Positions 8,056 to 15,930 of a DNA stretch of 64,000 bases are shown here, piece after piece. Within the stretch, counting starts at the first letter, position 1. The number at the start of each line of letters is the position of its first letter. The notes under the pieces are model-generated. The model was not told where the DNA came from and made no database searches. It saw nothing but the letters and a program-made list of their open reading frames with translations. This stretch comes from Leucobacter luti (GTDB lineage Bacteria > Actinomycetota > Actinomycetes > Actinomycetales > Microbacteriaceae): the NCBI RefSeq assembly GCF_004217175.1, contig NZ_SHKI01000004.1, positions 62,001 through 126,000 on the forward strand, written 5' to 3'. The translations under genes were made by a program, and so were the position numbers.

Positions 8056-8061
8056 TACCCT
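8056..8061 (+). promoter_or_regulatory. -10 box TACCCT of a leaderless promoter
   Basis: TACCCT ends 6 nt before the GTG at 8068, supporting GTG as both transcription and translation start. Confidence 0.6.
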
Positions 8062-8067
8062 GGAGAC

Positions 8068-8928
8068 GTGAGATTCGCGCACCTGATCCCCGCCCCCAAT
8101 TCGGCCCCCGAGCTCGTTGTTGTTGAAGACGAGCGTTTCGTCCCCGTCAGCGCGCTCGGCGCCGACTACGCGACGCTGCAGCAGCTCATCGAGGCAGGGA
8201 GCCAGGCAGTCGACCGCCTGCGCGAGGCCGCCGCGCAGAGCGACGCCTGGCAGGACGTCGCCTCGGCCACGCACGCGCCGGCGATCATCGGCCCGCCCAT
8301 CGTGCTCGCTGTGGGCCTGAACTACGACGAGCACGCGAGCGAGCTCAGCCTCGACAACGATTCTGGCCCCGTGCTGTTCTCCCTGTTCCCCAACTCGCTG
8401 GGCGCGCACAACGGCGAGGTGCCGATCCCGGTGCACCTGAGCGAAGAGGTCGATTACGAGGGCGAGCTCGGCGTGGTGATCGGCCGCGCGGCGAAGAACG
8501 TCACCCCTGAGGAGGCGCTCGACTACGTCTTCGGCTACACCACGATCAACGACATCACGGCGCGCAACATCCAGTTCCAGGAGCCGCAGTGGTCGCGCTG
8601 CAAGTCGTTCGACGGCTTCACGCCGGTGGGCCCCGTCGTGGTCACGGCAGACGAGATTCCGGATCCGCAGGCGCTCGCGATCACCACTGACGTTGACGGC
8701 CTGCGCGTGCAGGACTCGACGACGGGGTTCATGATCCGCACCGTCGCCGAGCTCATCTCTTCAATTTCGCAGTCGCTCACGCTGCTGCCCGGCACCGTCA
8801 TCTCGACCGGCTCCCCCGGCGGCGCTGGCCGCTCACGCAAGCCGCCGCTGTACCTCAAGCCCGGCACCGAGGTGACCGTGTCGATCGCGGGTGTCGGCAC
8901 GCTCACCTCGCACTGCGTGCGCGCGTAA
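8068..8928 (+). CDS. Fumarylacetoacetate hydrolase family protein
   Basis: The 286-aa cytosolic metal-dependent enzyme of the FAH superfamily includes fumarylacetoacetases, acylpyruvases and ring-cleavage product hydrolases. The metal-binding acid residues are in VDYEGELGVVIG, with the aspartate in INDITARN; the C-terminal half carries the FAH barrel ending in LPGTVISTGSPGG. The usual (L)FSKFPNS-type motif is present as LFSLFPNS. The start MRFAHLI is typical of actinobacterial members and is encoded by GTG. The substrate is unknown; no catabolic partner genes are adjacent. Confidence 0.92.
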   Translation: MRFAHLIPAPNSAPELVVVEDERFVPVSALGADYATLQQLIEAGSQAVDRLREAAAQSDAWQDVASATHAPAIIGPPIVLAVGLNYDEHASELSLDNDSGPVLFSLFPNSLGAHNGEVPIPVHLSEEVDYEGELGVVIGRAAKNVTPEEALDYVFGYTTINDITARNIQFQEPQWSRCKSFDGFTPVGPVVVTADEIPDPQALAITTDVDGLRVQDSTTGFMIRTVAELISSISQSLTLLPGTVISTGSPGGAGRSRKPPLYLKPGTEVTVSIAGVGTLTSHCVRA

Positions 8929-8936
8929 GCGACCGC

Positions 8937-8984
8937 GCGGGTCGTAGGCCTCGCCTGCGACCCGCGGCCGCGCCTACGACCCGC
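8937..8984 (+). terminator. Hairpin after the FAH-family gene
   Basis: Perfect 13-bp arms 8937-8949 and 8972-8984 enclose a 22-nt loop, starting 8 bases after the stop. No U-tract follows. Confidence 0.6.
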
Positions 8985-9050
8985 GACCGCGATCCGCGGC
9001 TGCGCCTGCGGCCGCGGCAACGCACCAGCTTCGACAACACGGCGAGCACC

Positions 9051-9091
9051 ACAAAAGGGGCCGGCGGGAGTTTCCTCCCGCCGGCCCCTTT
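9051..9091 (-). terminator. Intrinsic terminator of aspA
   Basis: A 17-bp perfect stem (9054-9070 with 9075-9091), 11 bases beyond the aspA stop, ends on the minus strand in a CCCCTTTTG tail. Confidence 0.85.
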
Positions 9092-9102
9092 GGGTGTGCG
9101 CG

Positions 9103-10587
9103 CTAGTCGTCCGAGGCGTCCGCGTCAGCCTCGAGCTTCTGCGGCGCGCCGGGGATGATGTCGATCGCGTCGGTCTCGGGCGCGAGGCCCGCGAGCTTCG
9201 ACGGCTGCAGGATGTCGTCAAGCTCGGCCTGATCGAGCAGGCCACGCGACACCACGAGCTCGGAGACCTTCGCGTTGGTCGCGAGCGCCTCCTTCGCGAG
9301 CTTTGCCGCCTCGGCGTAGCCGATCACGGGCGCGAGCGCCGTGATGACGGTGACCGAGCGGGCCACCATGTCCTCAAGGCGGTCCTCGTTCGCGGTGATT
9401 CCGTCGACGCAGTTGATGCGCAGCGTCTGGCAGGCGCGCTCAAGCCAGGTGATCGACTGGAAGAGCGAGTGCGCGATGATCGGCTCGAACGCGTTCAGCT
9501 GCAGCTGCCCCGCCTCGACGGCCATCGACACGGTCACGTCCGATCCGGCGATTGCGTATGCAACCTGCGACACCGCCTCGGGGATTACGGGGTTCACCTT
9601 GCCCGGCATGATCGAGGAGCCGGCCTGACGCGCGGGCAGGTTGATCTCGCCGAGACCCGCCTGCGGGCCCGACGACAGCAGGCGGAGATCGTTCGAGATC
9701 TTCGACAGCTTGAGCGCGCTGCGCTTGAGGGCCGCGGAGAACGTGACGAAGACGCCGGTGTCGCTCGTCGACTCGACGAGGTCGCCCGCGGTCTCGAGGT
9801 TGAGCTCGGTGATGTCGCGGAGGTGCCGAATCACGGCCTCCTTGTACCCCTTCGGCGCGTTGATGCCCGTGCCGATGGCGGTGGCGCCCATGTTGACCTC
9901 GCCGAGCAGCGAGACGGCCTCCTGCAGCCGCTCGATGTCCTCGCGCAGGGTCACCGCGAACGCGTTGAACTCCTGGCCCAGGGTCATTGGGACGGCGTCC
10001 TGCAGCTGCGTGCGGCCGACCTTGATGATGTGCGAGAACTCGCGCCCCTTGGCGGCGAAAGACTCCGAGAGGAGGCGCAGCTCCTCGAGCAGGCTACCCA
10101 GCGAGAACGCGAGCGCAATCTTGATCGCGGTGGGGTACGTGTCGTTGGTCGACTGGCTGTGGTTCGTGTGATCGTTCGGGTTGATGTACGCGTAGTCACC
10201 CTTCGCGTGCCCGGCGAGCTCGAGCGCGCGGTTCGTGATGACCTCGTTCGCGTTCATGTTGCTCGACGTGCCGGCGCCGCCCTGCACCACACCTACGACG
10301 AACTGGTCGTGCAGCATCCCCGTCTTGATCTCTTCACAGGCGCGATCGATGAGGGTGGCGCGCTGCTCGTCGAGCGCCCCGATTTCGAGGTTCGCGCGCG
10401 CGGCAGCCTGCTTCACACACGCGAACGCGCGGATGAAGTCGGGGTACACCGAGATCGGGCGGCGTGCGATCGGGAAGTTCTCGTGCGCACGGGCGGTGTG
10501 CACGCCCCAGTACGCTGAGGCCGGGATCTCGACGCTGCCGAGAGAGTCCGTTTCAGTGCGAGTCTGGGCGGACAGGAAGTCACTCAC
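9103..10587 (-). CDS. aspA: Aspartate ammonia-lyase
   Basis: The 494-aa homotetrameric lyase converts L-aspartate to fumarate plus ammonia, feeding carbon to the TCA cycle. Family motifs are GGAGTSSNMNANEV, STNDTYPTA (Tyr where class II fumarases usually have Phe) and the fumarase/aspartase signature GSSIMPGKVNP. These favour aspartase over fumarase. A ~20-residue acidic tail (EADADASDD) extends past the usual C-terminus. The start is GTG at 10587 with a GGAG about 10 nt upstream. It stands alone between two terminator-bounded units. Confidence 0.93.
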   Translation of the reverse strand: MSDFLSAQTRTETDSLGSVEIPASAYWGVHTARAHENFPIARRPISVYPDFIRAFACVKQAAARANLEIGALDEQRATLIDRACEEIKTGMLHDQFVVGVVQGGAGTSSNMNANEVITNRALELAGHAKGDYAYINPNDHTNHSQSTNDTYPTAIKIALAFSLGSLLEELRLLSESFAAKGREFSHIIKVGRTQLQDAVPMTLGQEFNAFAVTLREDIERLQEAVSLLGEVNMGATAIGTGINAPKGYKEAVIRHLRDITELNLETAGDLVESTSDTGVFVTFSAALKRSALKLSKISNDLRLLSSGPQAGLGEINLPARQAGSSIMPGKVNPVIPEAVSQVAYAIAGSDVTVSMAVEAGQLQLNAFEPIIAHSLFQSITWLERACQTLRINCVDGITANEDRLEDMVARSVTVITALAPVIGYAEAAKLAKEALATNAKVSELVVSRGLLDQAELDDILQPSKLAGLAPETDAIDIIPGAPQKLEADADASDD

Positions 10588-10703
10588 CGGGTATCTGCTC
10601 CATGGTTGGAAAGGGTGCGGCCGTGCCGCTGGGACGGACCAAGCCTACCCCGCAAAAGTGAGCGCAGCCAGCTTCCCCGAAGCTTCCACAGCGCGCGCGT
10701 TTC

Positions 10704-12158
10704 TTACCGTGCGGGCGCGGCGTCCGGATCCGGTTCTTCGTCCGGATCACGGGTATCGTCGAGCGGTTCCGGATCGACCCGGATCACGCCGGTGGGGAGC
10801 TCCTGCGGCGCCGATTCCCCGAGCAGGTCCGGGTCGCGTCGCAGCACCGAGATCGGCGCGGTGAGTGTCTCAGACTGCTGCGCGGGGTTGTCTTCGAGCC
10901 CGGGGCGCCCCACGTGGGTGACGCGCCAGTTCCAGCCGTCGCGGTGGAACCGCAGGCCGCGTTCAGTAAGCAGCCAGGTCATTCCGACCGCGAACGCGAG
11001 TAGTGCGGCGATCGCACCGATAATCAGGGTCGAGCGCGCCCCGAGCGCGTCGGCGGCGGCGCCGACGAGCGGCGCACCGATCGGCGTGCCGCCCATGAGG
11101 ATCGCCATGTAGAGCGCGAGCACCCGGCCGCGCACCGCGGGATCGGCGGTGGTCTGCACGAACCCGTTTGCGGTGGTGAGCATCGTGGAGATCGCGAGGC
11201 CGAGGAACACGAGGGTCGCGGCGAACGTCCAGAACGTGGGCATGAACGCAGCGATGAGGCTCACGATCCCGATCCCGCCGACCGAGATGATCACGACGCG
11301 CATGCGCGCGGCCGGGCGCTTTGCCGAGAGCAGCGCCCCGGAGAGCGAGCCGATCGCAAGAATCGACGAGAGAAGCCCGTAGTCTCCCGCGCCGCGGCCG
11401 AACTCGACGGCCATGGTCGACGACATCACCGGGAAGTTCATGCTGAACGCGCCGACGAGGAACACGATCACGAAGATCACGAGCAGGTCGTGGCGGCGCC
11501 GCACGTACCGGAACCCGGCCATGAGCTGGCGCAGCTGCGACTCACGCCGGGCCGTAGCCGGGGGCGGCACGCGGCGCGCGGTGATGAGCAGCAGCGCTCC
11601 GAGCACGGCGAGGAAGGAGAAGCCGTTGATGATGAACACCCAGCCTGAGCCCACCGCGGCGATCAGCACGCCAGCCACCGCCGGGCCGACCAGTCGGGCT
11701 GAGTTAAATGACGCCGAGTTGAGGGCGACCGCGTTGGAGAGCTGGTCGTTGCCCACGAGGTCTGAGACGAACGCTTGGCGCGAGGTGGTGTCAAACGCGT
11801 TGACGATGCCGAGCGCGAGCGCGAAACCGTACAGGTGCCAGATCTCGGCGACGCCGCTGACGAGGAGCGCGCCGAGCCCGAACGCGAGCAGCATGAGCAG
11901 CGACTGCGTGACGAGCAGCACCTTGCGCCGGTCGAAGCGGTCGGCAACTGCACCGCTGAACGGCACGAGGAGCAGCTGCGGGCCGAATTGCAGGGCCATC
12001 GTGGTGCCGACGGCCGCGGCGTTCGTGTCAGTCAGCTCGGTGAGCACGACCCAGTTTTGGGTGGTTGCCTGCATCCACGCGCCGATGTTCGAGACGAGCG
12101 CTCCGACGAACCAGATGCGGTAATTGCGCACGGAGAGGGAGCGGAACATGCTTGACAC
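10704..12158 (-). CDS. MFS transporter, EntS-like (MFS_3)
   Basis: The 484-aa major facilitator has 12 predicted membrane segments and the N-terminal motif FRSLSVRNYRIWFVGALVSNIGAW typical of the EntS/MFS_3 group of exporters. The loop 2-3 motif appears as GAVADRFDRRKVLLVTQ. A ~75-residue cytosolic tail rich in Asp, Glu and Pro (DDTRDPDEEPDPDAAP) is unusual for the family. The start is GTG at 12158, preceded by AAGGAGGT at 11-nt spacing. The substrate is unknown; EntS relatives export siderophores or drugs. Confidence 0.88.
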   Translation of the reverse strand: MSSMFRSLSVRNYRIWFVGALVSNIGAWMQATTQNWVVLTELTDTNAAAVGTTMALQFGPQLLLVPFSGAVADRFDRRKVLLVTQSLLMLLAFGLGALLVSGVAEIWHLYGFALALGIVNAFDTTSRQAFVSDLVGNDQLSNAVALNSASFNSARLVGPAVAGVLIAAVGSGWVFIINGFSFLAVLGALLLITARRVPPPATARRESQLRQLMAGFRYVRRRHDLLVIFVIVFLVGAFSMNFPVMSSTMAVEFGRGAGDYGLLSSILAIGSLSGALLSAKRPAARMRVVIISVGGIGIVSLIAAFMPTFWTFAATLVFLGLAISTMLTTANGFVQTTADPAVRGRVLALYMAILMGGTPIGAPLVGAAADALGARSTLIIGAIAALLAFAVGMTWLLTERGLRFHRDGWNWRVTHVGRPGLEDNPAQQSETLTAPISVLRRDPDLLGESAPQELPTGVIRVDPEPLDDTRDPDEEPDPDAAPAR

Positions 12159-12362
12159 GGGTGTGGGCGACCTCCTTCGGCTTCCTCAACCCTACTCCTG
12201 CCGGGCGCCGCGCGTGCGGGCAGGTACACCGCGCGCGGGGCGGGCGAGCCCGGGGCCGCAGATCCGAGGGCCCAAGCTCCAGAGCCCGCGCCCACGCTGA
12301 GAGCGCCGGTACCGGCGCCGGCGGCCAGCGGTCCAAGCCGCGGCGCCGGGCTGCGCGCGGTG
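12159..12362. other. 204-bp spacer with perfect palindrome
   Basis: It lies downstream of htpX and upstream of the MFS gene, all minus strand. GCGCCGGTACCGGCGC at 12303-12318 is a 16-bp perfect palindrome that may contribute to termination. The remainder is GC-rich without a recognisable gene. Confidence 0.5.
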
Positions 12363-13235
12363 TTAGAACTTGCCGCCCATGTCGAGCAGGCGGCGGATCC
12401 GATCCGGGATCGGCGGGTGCGTTGCGAAGAGGCGCTGCATCATGCCGGGCTTCAGCGGGTCCGCGATCCAGAGGTGCGCCATGCTCGACTGCTGCTTCTG
12501 CAGCGGCCGCCCGTACTCGGAGAGCTTGTGCAGCGCGCTCGCGAGCGCCTCGGGGTGGCGCGTGGTGAGCGCACCGGTGGCGTCCGCGAGATACTCGCGC
12601 TGGCGGGACACCGCGAGCTGCACGATCGTGGCCACGAGCGGCGCGACCAGCATGGCGACGAGGCCGAAGACGAGCACGATCGGGTTGCCGTTGTTGTTGT
12701 TTCGGCTGAAGAACGCCATGCGCACGAGCACGTCGGCGATCATGCCCACCGCCACCACCAGCCCGTACACGATCATCGAGACGCGGATGTCGTAGTTGCG
12801 CACGTGGCCGAGCTCGTGCGCCATGACCCCCTCGAGCTCGGCATCGGTCATGATGTCGAGGAGGCCGGTGGTTGCCGCGACCATCGCGTGTTCAGGGTCG
12901 CGTCCGGTCGCGAACGCGTTGGGTGCCGGATCGTGCACGATGTAGACCTCTGGCATGGGTGTGCCGGTGGTGATCGCGAGGTTCTCGACGATCCGGTAGA
13001 GCCGGGGATTGTCCGCCTGCGTGATCCGCTGCGCCCCGCTCATCGAGATCGCCTGCTTGCCCGCCATGAAGTACTGGATCAGGGCGTACCCCATCGAGAT
13101 CACCACGACGGTGATGACGATGCCCGGCGACTGGTAGATCGCGGCGGCCAACCAGCCCAGCCCGCCCACAATGCCGATAAACAGCAGGATGACGAGGAAG
13201 CTGTTGACCTTGTTGCGTCGTATGGCGCTGTACAC
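12363..13235 (-). CDS. htpX: M48-family zinc metalloprotease HtpX
   Basis: The 290-aa membrane protease functions in quality control of membrane proteins. Two N-terminal membrane helices (residues ~10-50) precede the catalytic HELGH motif, two more helices, and the third zinc ligand in REYLADATGA. The length is normal for HtpX. The start is GTG at 13235, preceded by GGGAGG. It sits 12 bp downstream of lemA; the lemA-htpX pair is conserved in many bacteria, implying cotranscription. Confidence 0.95.
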   Translation of the reverse strand: MYSAIRRNKVNSFLVILLFIGIVGGLGWLAAAIYQSPGIVITVVVISMGYALIQYFMAGKQAISMSGAQRITQADNPRLYRIVENLAITTGTPMPEVYIVHDPAPNAFATGRDPEHAMVAATTGLLDIMTDAELEGVMAHELGHVRNYDIRVSMIVYGLVVAVGMIADVLVRMAFFSRNNNNGNPIVLVFGLVAMLVAPLVATIVQLAVSRQREYLADATGALTTRHPEALASALHKLSEYGRPLQKQQSSMAHLWIADPLKPGMMQRLFATHPPIPDRIRRLLDMGGKF

Positions 13236-13247
13236 GGTCCTCCCGGA

Positions 13248-13817
13248 TCAGAACTGGATGCGGGGCGGCTCGGAGATCGCTGCGACATCGGCGACCTCGA
13301 AGAAGTCGCGCTCGGTGAAGCCCATGCCCCGGGCGAAGATGGTGTTGGGGAACACCTGAATCTTGGTGTTCAGCTCGCGCACGCCGCCGTTGAAGAAGCG
13401 GCGCGAAGCCTGAATCTTGTTCTCGGTGTCGACGAGCTCGCTCTGCAGCTGGAGGAAGTTCTGGCTCGCCTGGAGCTGCGGGTAGGCCTCAGCGACCGCG
13501 AAGATGCTCTTGAGCGCCTCCTGCATGTGATTTTCGGCCTGAGAGGCCTCGGCCGGTCCCTGCGCCGAGATGGTCTCGGCGCGCGCCTTGGTGACCGAGT
13601 CGAACACGCTCTTCTCGTGCGCCGCGTACCCCTTGACCGTCTCGATCAGGGAGGGGATCAGATCCGCGCGGCGCTTGAGCTGCACGGTGATGTCGCTCCA
13701 TGCCTCGTCGACTCGGACGCGCAGCGTCACGAGCGAGTTGTACGTCACCCAGACGTACCCGATCAAGATAACAAGGACGCCGACGATAATCAGCGTGGCA
13801 ATCAATCCACCAGACAT
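13248..13817 (-). CDS. lemA: LemA family protein
   Basis: The 189-aa protein has one N-terminal membrane helix (about residues 5-25) and a four-helix LemA domain: YNSLVTLRVRVDEAWSDITVQLKRRADLIPSL, AYPQLQASQNFLQLQSEL and the closing FNGGVRELNTKIQVFPN. The molecular role of LemA is poorly known; the usual linkage to HtpX suggests membrane stress work. The ATG at 13817 follows a -10 box by 6 nt without a ribosome site, so the mRNA is probably leaderless. Confidence 0.94.
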   Translation of the reverse strand: MSGGLIATLIIVGVLVILIGYVWVTYNSLVTLRVRVDEAWSDITVQLKRRADLIPSLIETVKGYAAHEKSVFDSVTKARAETISAQGPAEASQAENHMQEALKSIFAVAEAYPQLQASQNFLQLQSELVDTENKIQASRRFFNGGVRELNTKIQVFPNTIFARGMGFTERDFFEVADVAAISEPPRIQF

Positions 13818-13842
13818 GGGTGAATACTATCCAAGTTCACCC
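13818..13842 (-). promoter_or_regulatory. lemA-htpX promoter with inverted repeat
   Basis: The -10 box TAGTAT (13824-13829, minus strand) lies inside a perfect 7-bp inverted repeat GGGTGAA-N11-TTCACCC (13818-13824 and 13836-13842). An operator placed there would block RNA polymerase directly. The binding protein is unknown. Confidence 0.55.
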
Positions 13843-13941
13843 GGAAATGGCTGTGTGATTGACCTCAACTCACCGACCGGCGCAGTGTCGGATCTGGGAC
13901 TCCCCCGCTCCACCCAAATGTCAGCCGCGACACGTACGCTG

Positions 13942-13959
13942 TTCGAACACACTTTCGAA
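13942..13959 (+). promoter_or_regulatory. LexA-type SOS box
   Basis: TTCGAACACACTTTCGAA contains TCGAAC-N4-TTTCGA, one base from the Gram-positive/actinobacterial LexA consensus TCGAAC-N4-GTTCGA, with the palindrome extended by one base on each side. It lies 10 bases upstream of the next gene's start codon. Confidence 0.65.
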
Positions 13960-13969
13960 TGGGGGCAGC

Positions 13970-14290
13970 GTGCAATTCAGTGATGTCATCCGGTACGACA
14001 CGAACACGTGGGTGGTGCTGCGCAACACCCCGGGGACGCCCGAGGCGGTGGTGCAGCGCGTCACCGACACCGGCGGCGAGGCCCGCTACCTCCTCCTCAC
14101 GTGGGCGCTCGCGGACGCGGACCGGCGGATGGTCGGCATCCACACCTCCCTGCGCGCCGCGGTCGACGCGGTGCCGTGGCCGCGCAAGGATCAGCTTCCA
14201 GACGGCAGCGGGCACCCGCCCGGGGTGCGGCGGCGCGTACCGTCCGGCCGCCCCGCGCAGCAGCACCGCGGCCCCACCGGCGCTGCGTAG
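13970..14290 (+). CDS. Small protein of unknown function, possibly SOS-controlled
   Basis: The 106-aa product (V/M)QFSDVIRYDTNTWVVLRN... is not recognised. No signal peptide or membrane helix is seen; the first ~75 residues look like a compact alpha/beta domain (WVVLRNTPGTPEAVVQRVTDTGG, YLLLTWALADADRRMVGI) and the last ~30 are Pro/Arg/Gly-rich and disordered. The GTG at 13970 is chosen for the GGGGGC just upstream and because an earlier start would swallow the SOS box. It is divergent from lemA. Coding is supported by codon bias and the promoter context only. Confidence 0.6.
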   Translation: MQFSDVIRYDTNTWVVLRNTPGTPEAVVQRVTDTGGEARYLLLTWALADADRRMVGIHTSLRAAVDAVPWPRKDQLPDGSGHPPGVRRRVPSGRPAQQHRGPTGAA

Positions 14291-14415
14291 GGATCAGATC
14301 CGCCGCGTGCCGGCACGCCCGCCACACCGCCGAGTACGCGCCGAGCACACGCCGCCCCTGCACGGGTCTCGCGCGGCCAGACCGCGGCAGAGCAGCAGCT
14401 CACCGGCAAGCGCAG

Positions 14416-14488
14416 TGCCCCCACTGGGACTCGAACCCAGACTGAAACGATTTTAAGTCGTCTGCCTCTGCCATTGGGCTATGGGGGC
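14416..14488 (-). tRNA. tRNA-Leu (anticodon UAA)
   Basis: A 73-nt cloverleaf: 7-bp acceptor stem (GCCCCCA with TGGGGGC), discriminator A, D stem GCC/GGC, anticodon stem GACGA/TCGTT with loop CTTAAAA (anticodon UAA), T stem CTGGG/CCCAG with TTCGAGT loop. CCA is not encoded. UAA reads UUA/UUG leucine codons, which are rare at this GC content. The variable loop is only about 5 nt, whereas leucine tRNAs normally have a long variable arm; see findings. Confidence 0.9.
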
Positions 14489-14496
14489 CCTGCGCC

Positions 14497-14502
14497 AGTG
14501 TA
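14497..14502 (-). promoter_or_regulatory. -10 box of the tRNA gene
   Basis: TACACT on the minus strand ends 8 nt before the mature tRNA 5' end, so the transcript would carry almost no 5' leader. Confidence 0.55.
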
Positions 14503-14519
14503 CAAGCCGGGCGGCCGGG

Positions 14520-14564
14520 CACGAGGCCGCCGGGCACCCGGCCACGAGGCCGCCGGGCACCCCG
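14520..14564. repeat. 23-bp direct repeat
   Basis: Two near-identical units (CACGAGGCCGCCGGGCACCC...) start at 14520 and 14543 between the oxidase stop and the tRNA. They can pair internally and may act as a terminator for the oxidase gene. Confidence 0.6.
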
Positions 14565-14571
14565 GCCGGGG

Positions 14572-15930
14572 CTACGCGCCGAGCACGCGCGTGAGGTAGT
14601 CGTTCGCGAACACCCGATCGGGATCGAGCCGGTCGCGGATCGCACCAAACGACGCGAAGCCCGGGTAGCGCTCCCGCAGCGCGGCCGCGTCTTGCGTGTG
14701 CATCTTGCCCCAGTGCGGCCTGCCGTCGTGCGCCGCGAGAATCGCCTCGGCGTCGCGGAAATACCCGAGGTCGCGGTCGCGGTGGTACCGGTGCACGGCG
14801 ATGTACCCGGAGTCGCGGCCGTGCGCGGTCGACAGCAGGAGCGGGTCCGCTGGCGCCGCGCGCACCTCGATGGGGAACGAGACGCGGTAGTCGCGGCGCT
14901 CGATCAGGGCGCCGAGCTCGCGCATCACCTCGGGGACCGCGTCGAGCGGCACCGAGTACTCCATCTCGCGAAAGCGCACGCGCCGATTCGTGACGAACAC
15001 GCGGTGCGACTCGTCAACGTAGCGGCGGCGGCTCGACAGCGTCTCCACGAAGCGGTTGATCGCCGGTGTCGCGCCCGGCGCCAGCGCCCCCACCCCCACG
15101 CAGGCGCCGAAGGCCAGGTTGTTGGCGAGCTCCTCGTCAATGAAGCGCGACACGGCGCCGAGCGGCTCGCTGCCGTGGTCGAGCGGCAGCCGCGTGTTCG
15201 TCTTCGTGCGCACGCTGCGAGTGTGCGGGAACCAGAAGAACTCGAAATGGTCGGCCGCGCGCGCTCGCGCCGAGTACCCGTCGAGCACCTCATCGAGCTG
15301 CGCGGGGGCCTCGACCGCTTCGAGGAGGAAGCGCGGCACGCACTGCAGGGTCAGCTCCGTGATGACGCCGAGCGCGCCGAGGCCGAGCGCCGCGGCGTGC
15401 AGCAGTTCTGGGTGGTGGTCCGCGTCGATCCGGAGCGTCTCCCCCAGCCCGGTGACAAGTTCGAGCGCCACAATTCCGGTGGCGATGCCGCCGTGGCCGA
15501 GGCCGGTGCCGTGCGTTCCCGTCTGGGTGGCGCCCGTGATCGTCTGGCGGTCGATATCGCCCATGTTCGGCAGCGCGAGCCCCAGCGGGCCGAGGATCGC
15601 GGGCAGCTCCCAGAGTCGGGTGCCGCCGCGCAGCGTCACCCGCCCGCGGGCGAGGTCAGCGGACACCAGGCCGCGCATCCGGTCGAGGTCGATCCGGATC
15701 CCGTCGGTCGCCCCGATCGCGGTGAAGCTGTGTGAGGCGCCGATCGGCTTCACGGTGTGACCGGTCTCCCGGGCCCGCTGCACGGCGAGCACCACCTGCT
15801 CCGGTGAGCTCGGCGCCACGGTCAGCGCGGGCGTAGAGGTTTCGGTGCGCGCCCAGTTCTGCCAGCGGCTCTGCGGCCGCACGGGCGACTGCGACCGTGC
15901 GGGGACGCGGGTCGGTCGCTGCGCGCTCAC
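14572..15930 (-). CDS. FAD-binding aldonolactone oxidase, D-arabinono-1,4-lactone oxidase type
   Basis: The 452-aa protein is of the vanillyl-alcohol-oxidase/FAD_binding_4 family. The PP-loop region carries GASHSFTAIGATDGIRIDLD, whose His matches the flavin-linking position in this family; NMGDIDRQTITGATQTGTHGTG follows, and the C-terminal ALO domain ends with the hallmark HWGKMH. Family members oxidise aldonolactones or alditols; the substrate here is unknown. GTG at 15930 overlaps the stop of the PLP enzyme by 4 bases (GTGA), indicating translational coupling. Confidence 0.88.
   Translation of the reverse strand: MSAQRPTRVPARSQSPVRPQSRWQNWARTETSTPALTVAPSSPEQVVLAVQRARETGHTVKPIGASHSFTAIGATDGIRIDLDRMRGLVSADLARGRVTLRGGTRLWELPAILGPLGLALPNMGDIDRQTITGATQTGTHGTGLGHGGIATGIVALELVTGLGETLRIDADHHPELLHAAALGLGALGVITELTLQCVPRFLLEAVEAPAQLDEVLDGYSARARAADHFEFFWFPHTRSVRTKTNTRLPLDHGSEPLGAVSRFIDEELANNLAFGACVGVGALAPGATPAINRFVETLSSRRRYVDESHRVFVTNRRVRFREMEYSVPLDAVPEVMRELGALIERRDYRVSFPIEVRAAPADPLLLSTAHGRDSGYIAVHRYHRDRDLGYFRDAEAILAAHDGRPHWGKMHTQDAAALRERYPGFASFGAIRDRLDPDRVFANDYLTRVLGA

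Noticed and set aside
9094..10518. 474-codon plus-strand frame over aspA
   Set aside because: It is antisense to aspA, with composition typical of shadow frames.
12360..13823. 487-codon plus-strand frame over htpX and lemA
   Set aside because: It is a shadow of two well-identified minus-strand genes and has no ribosome site or family match.
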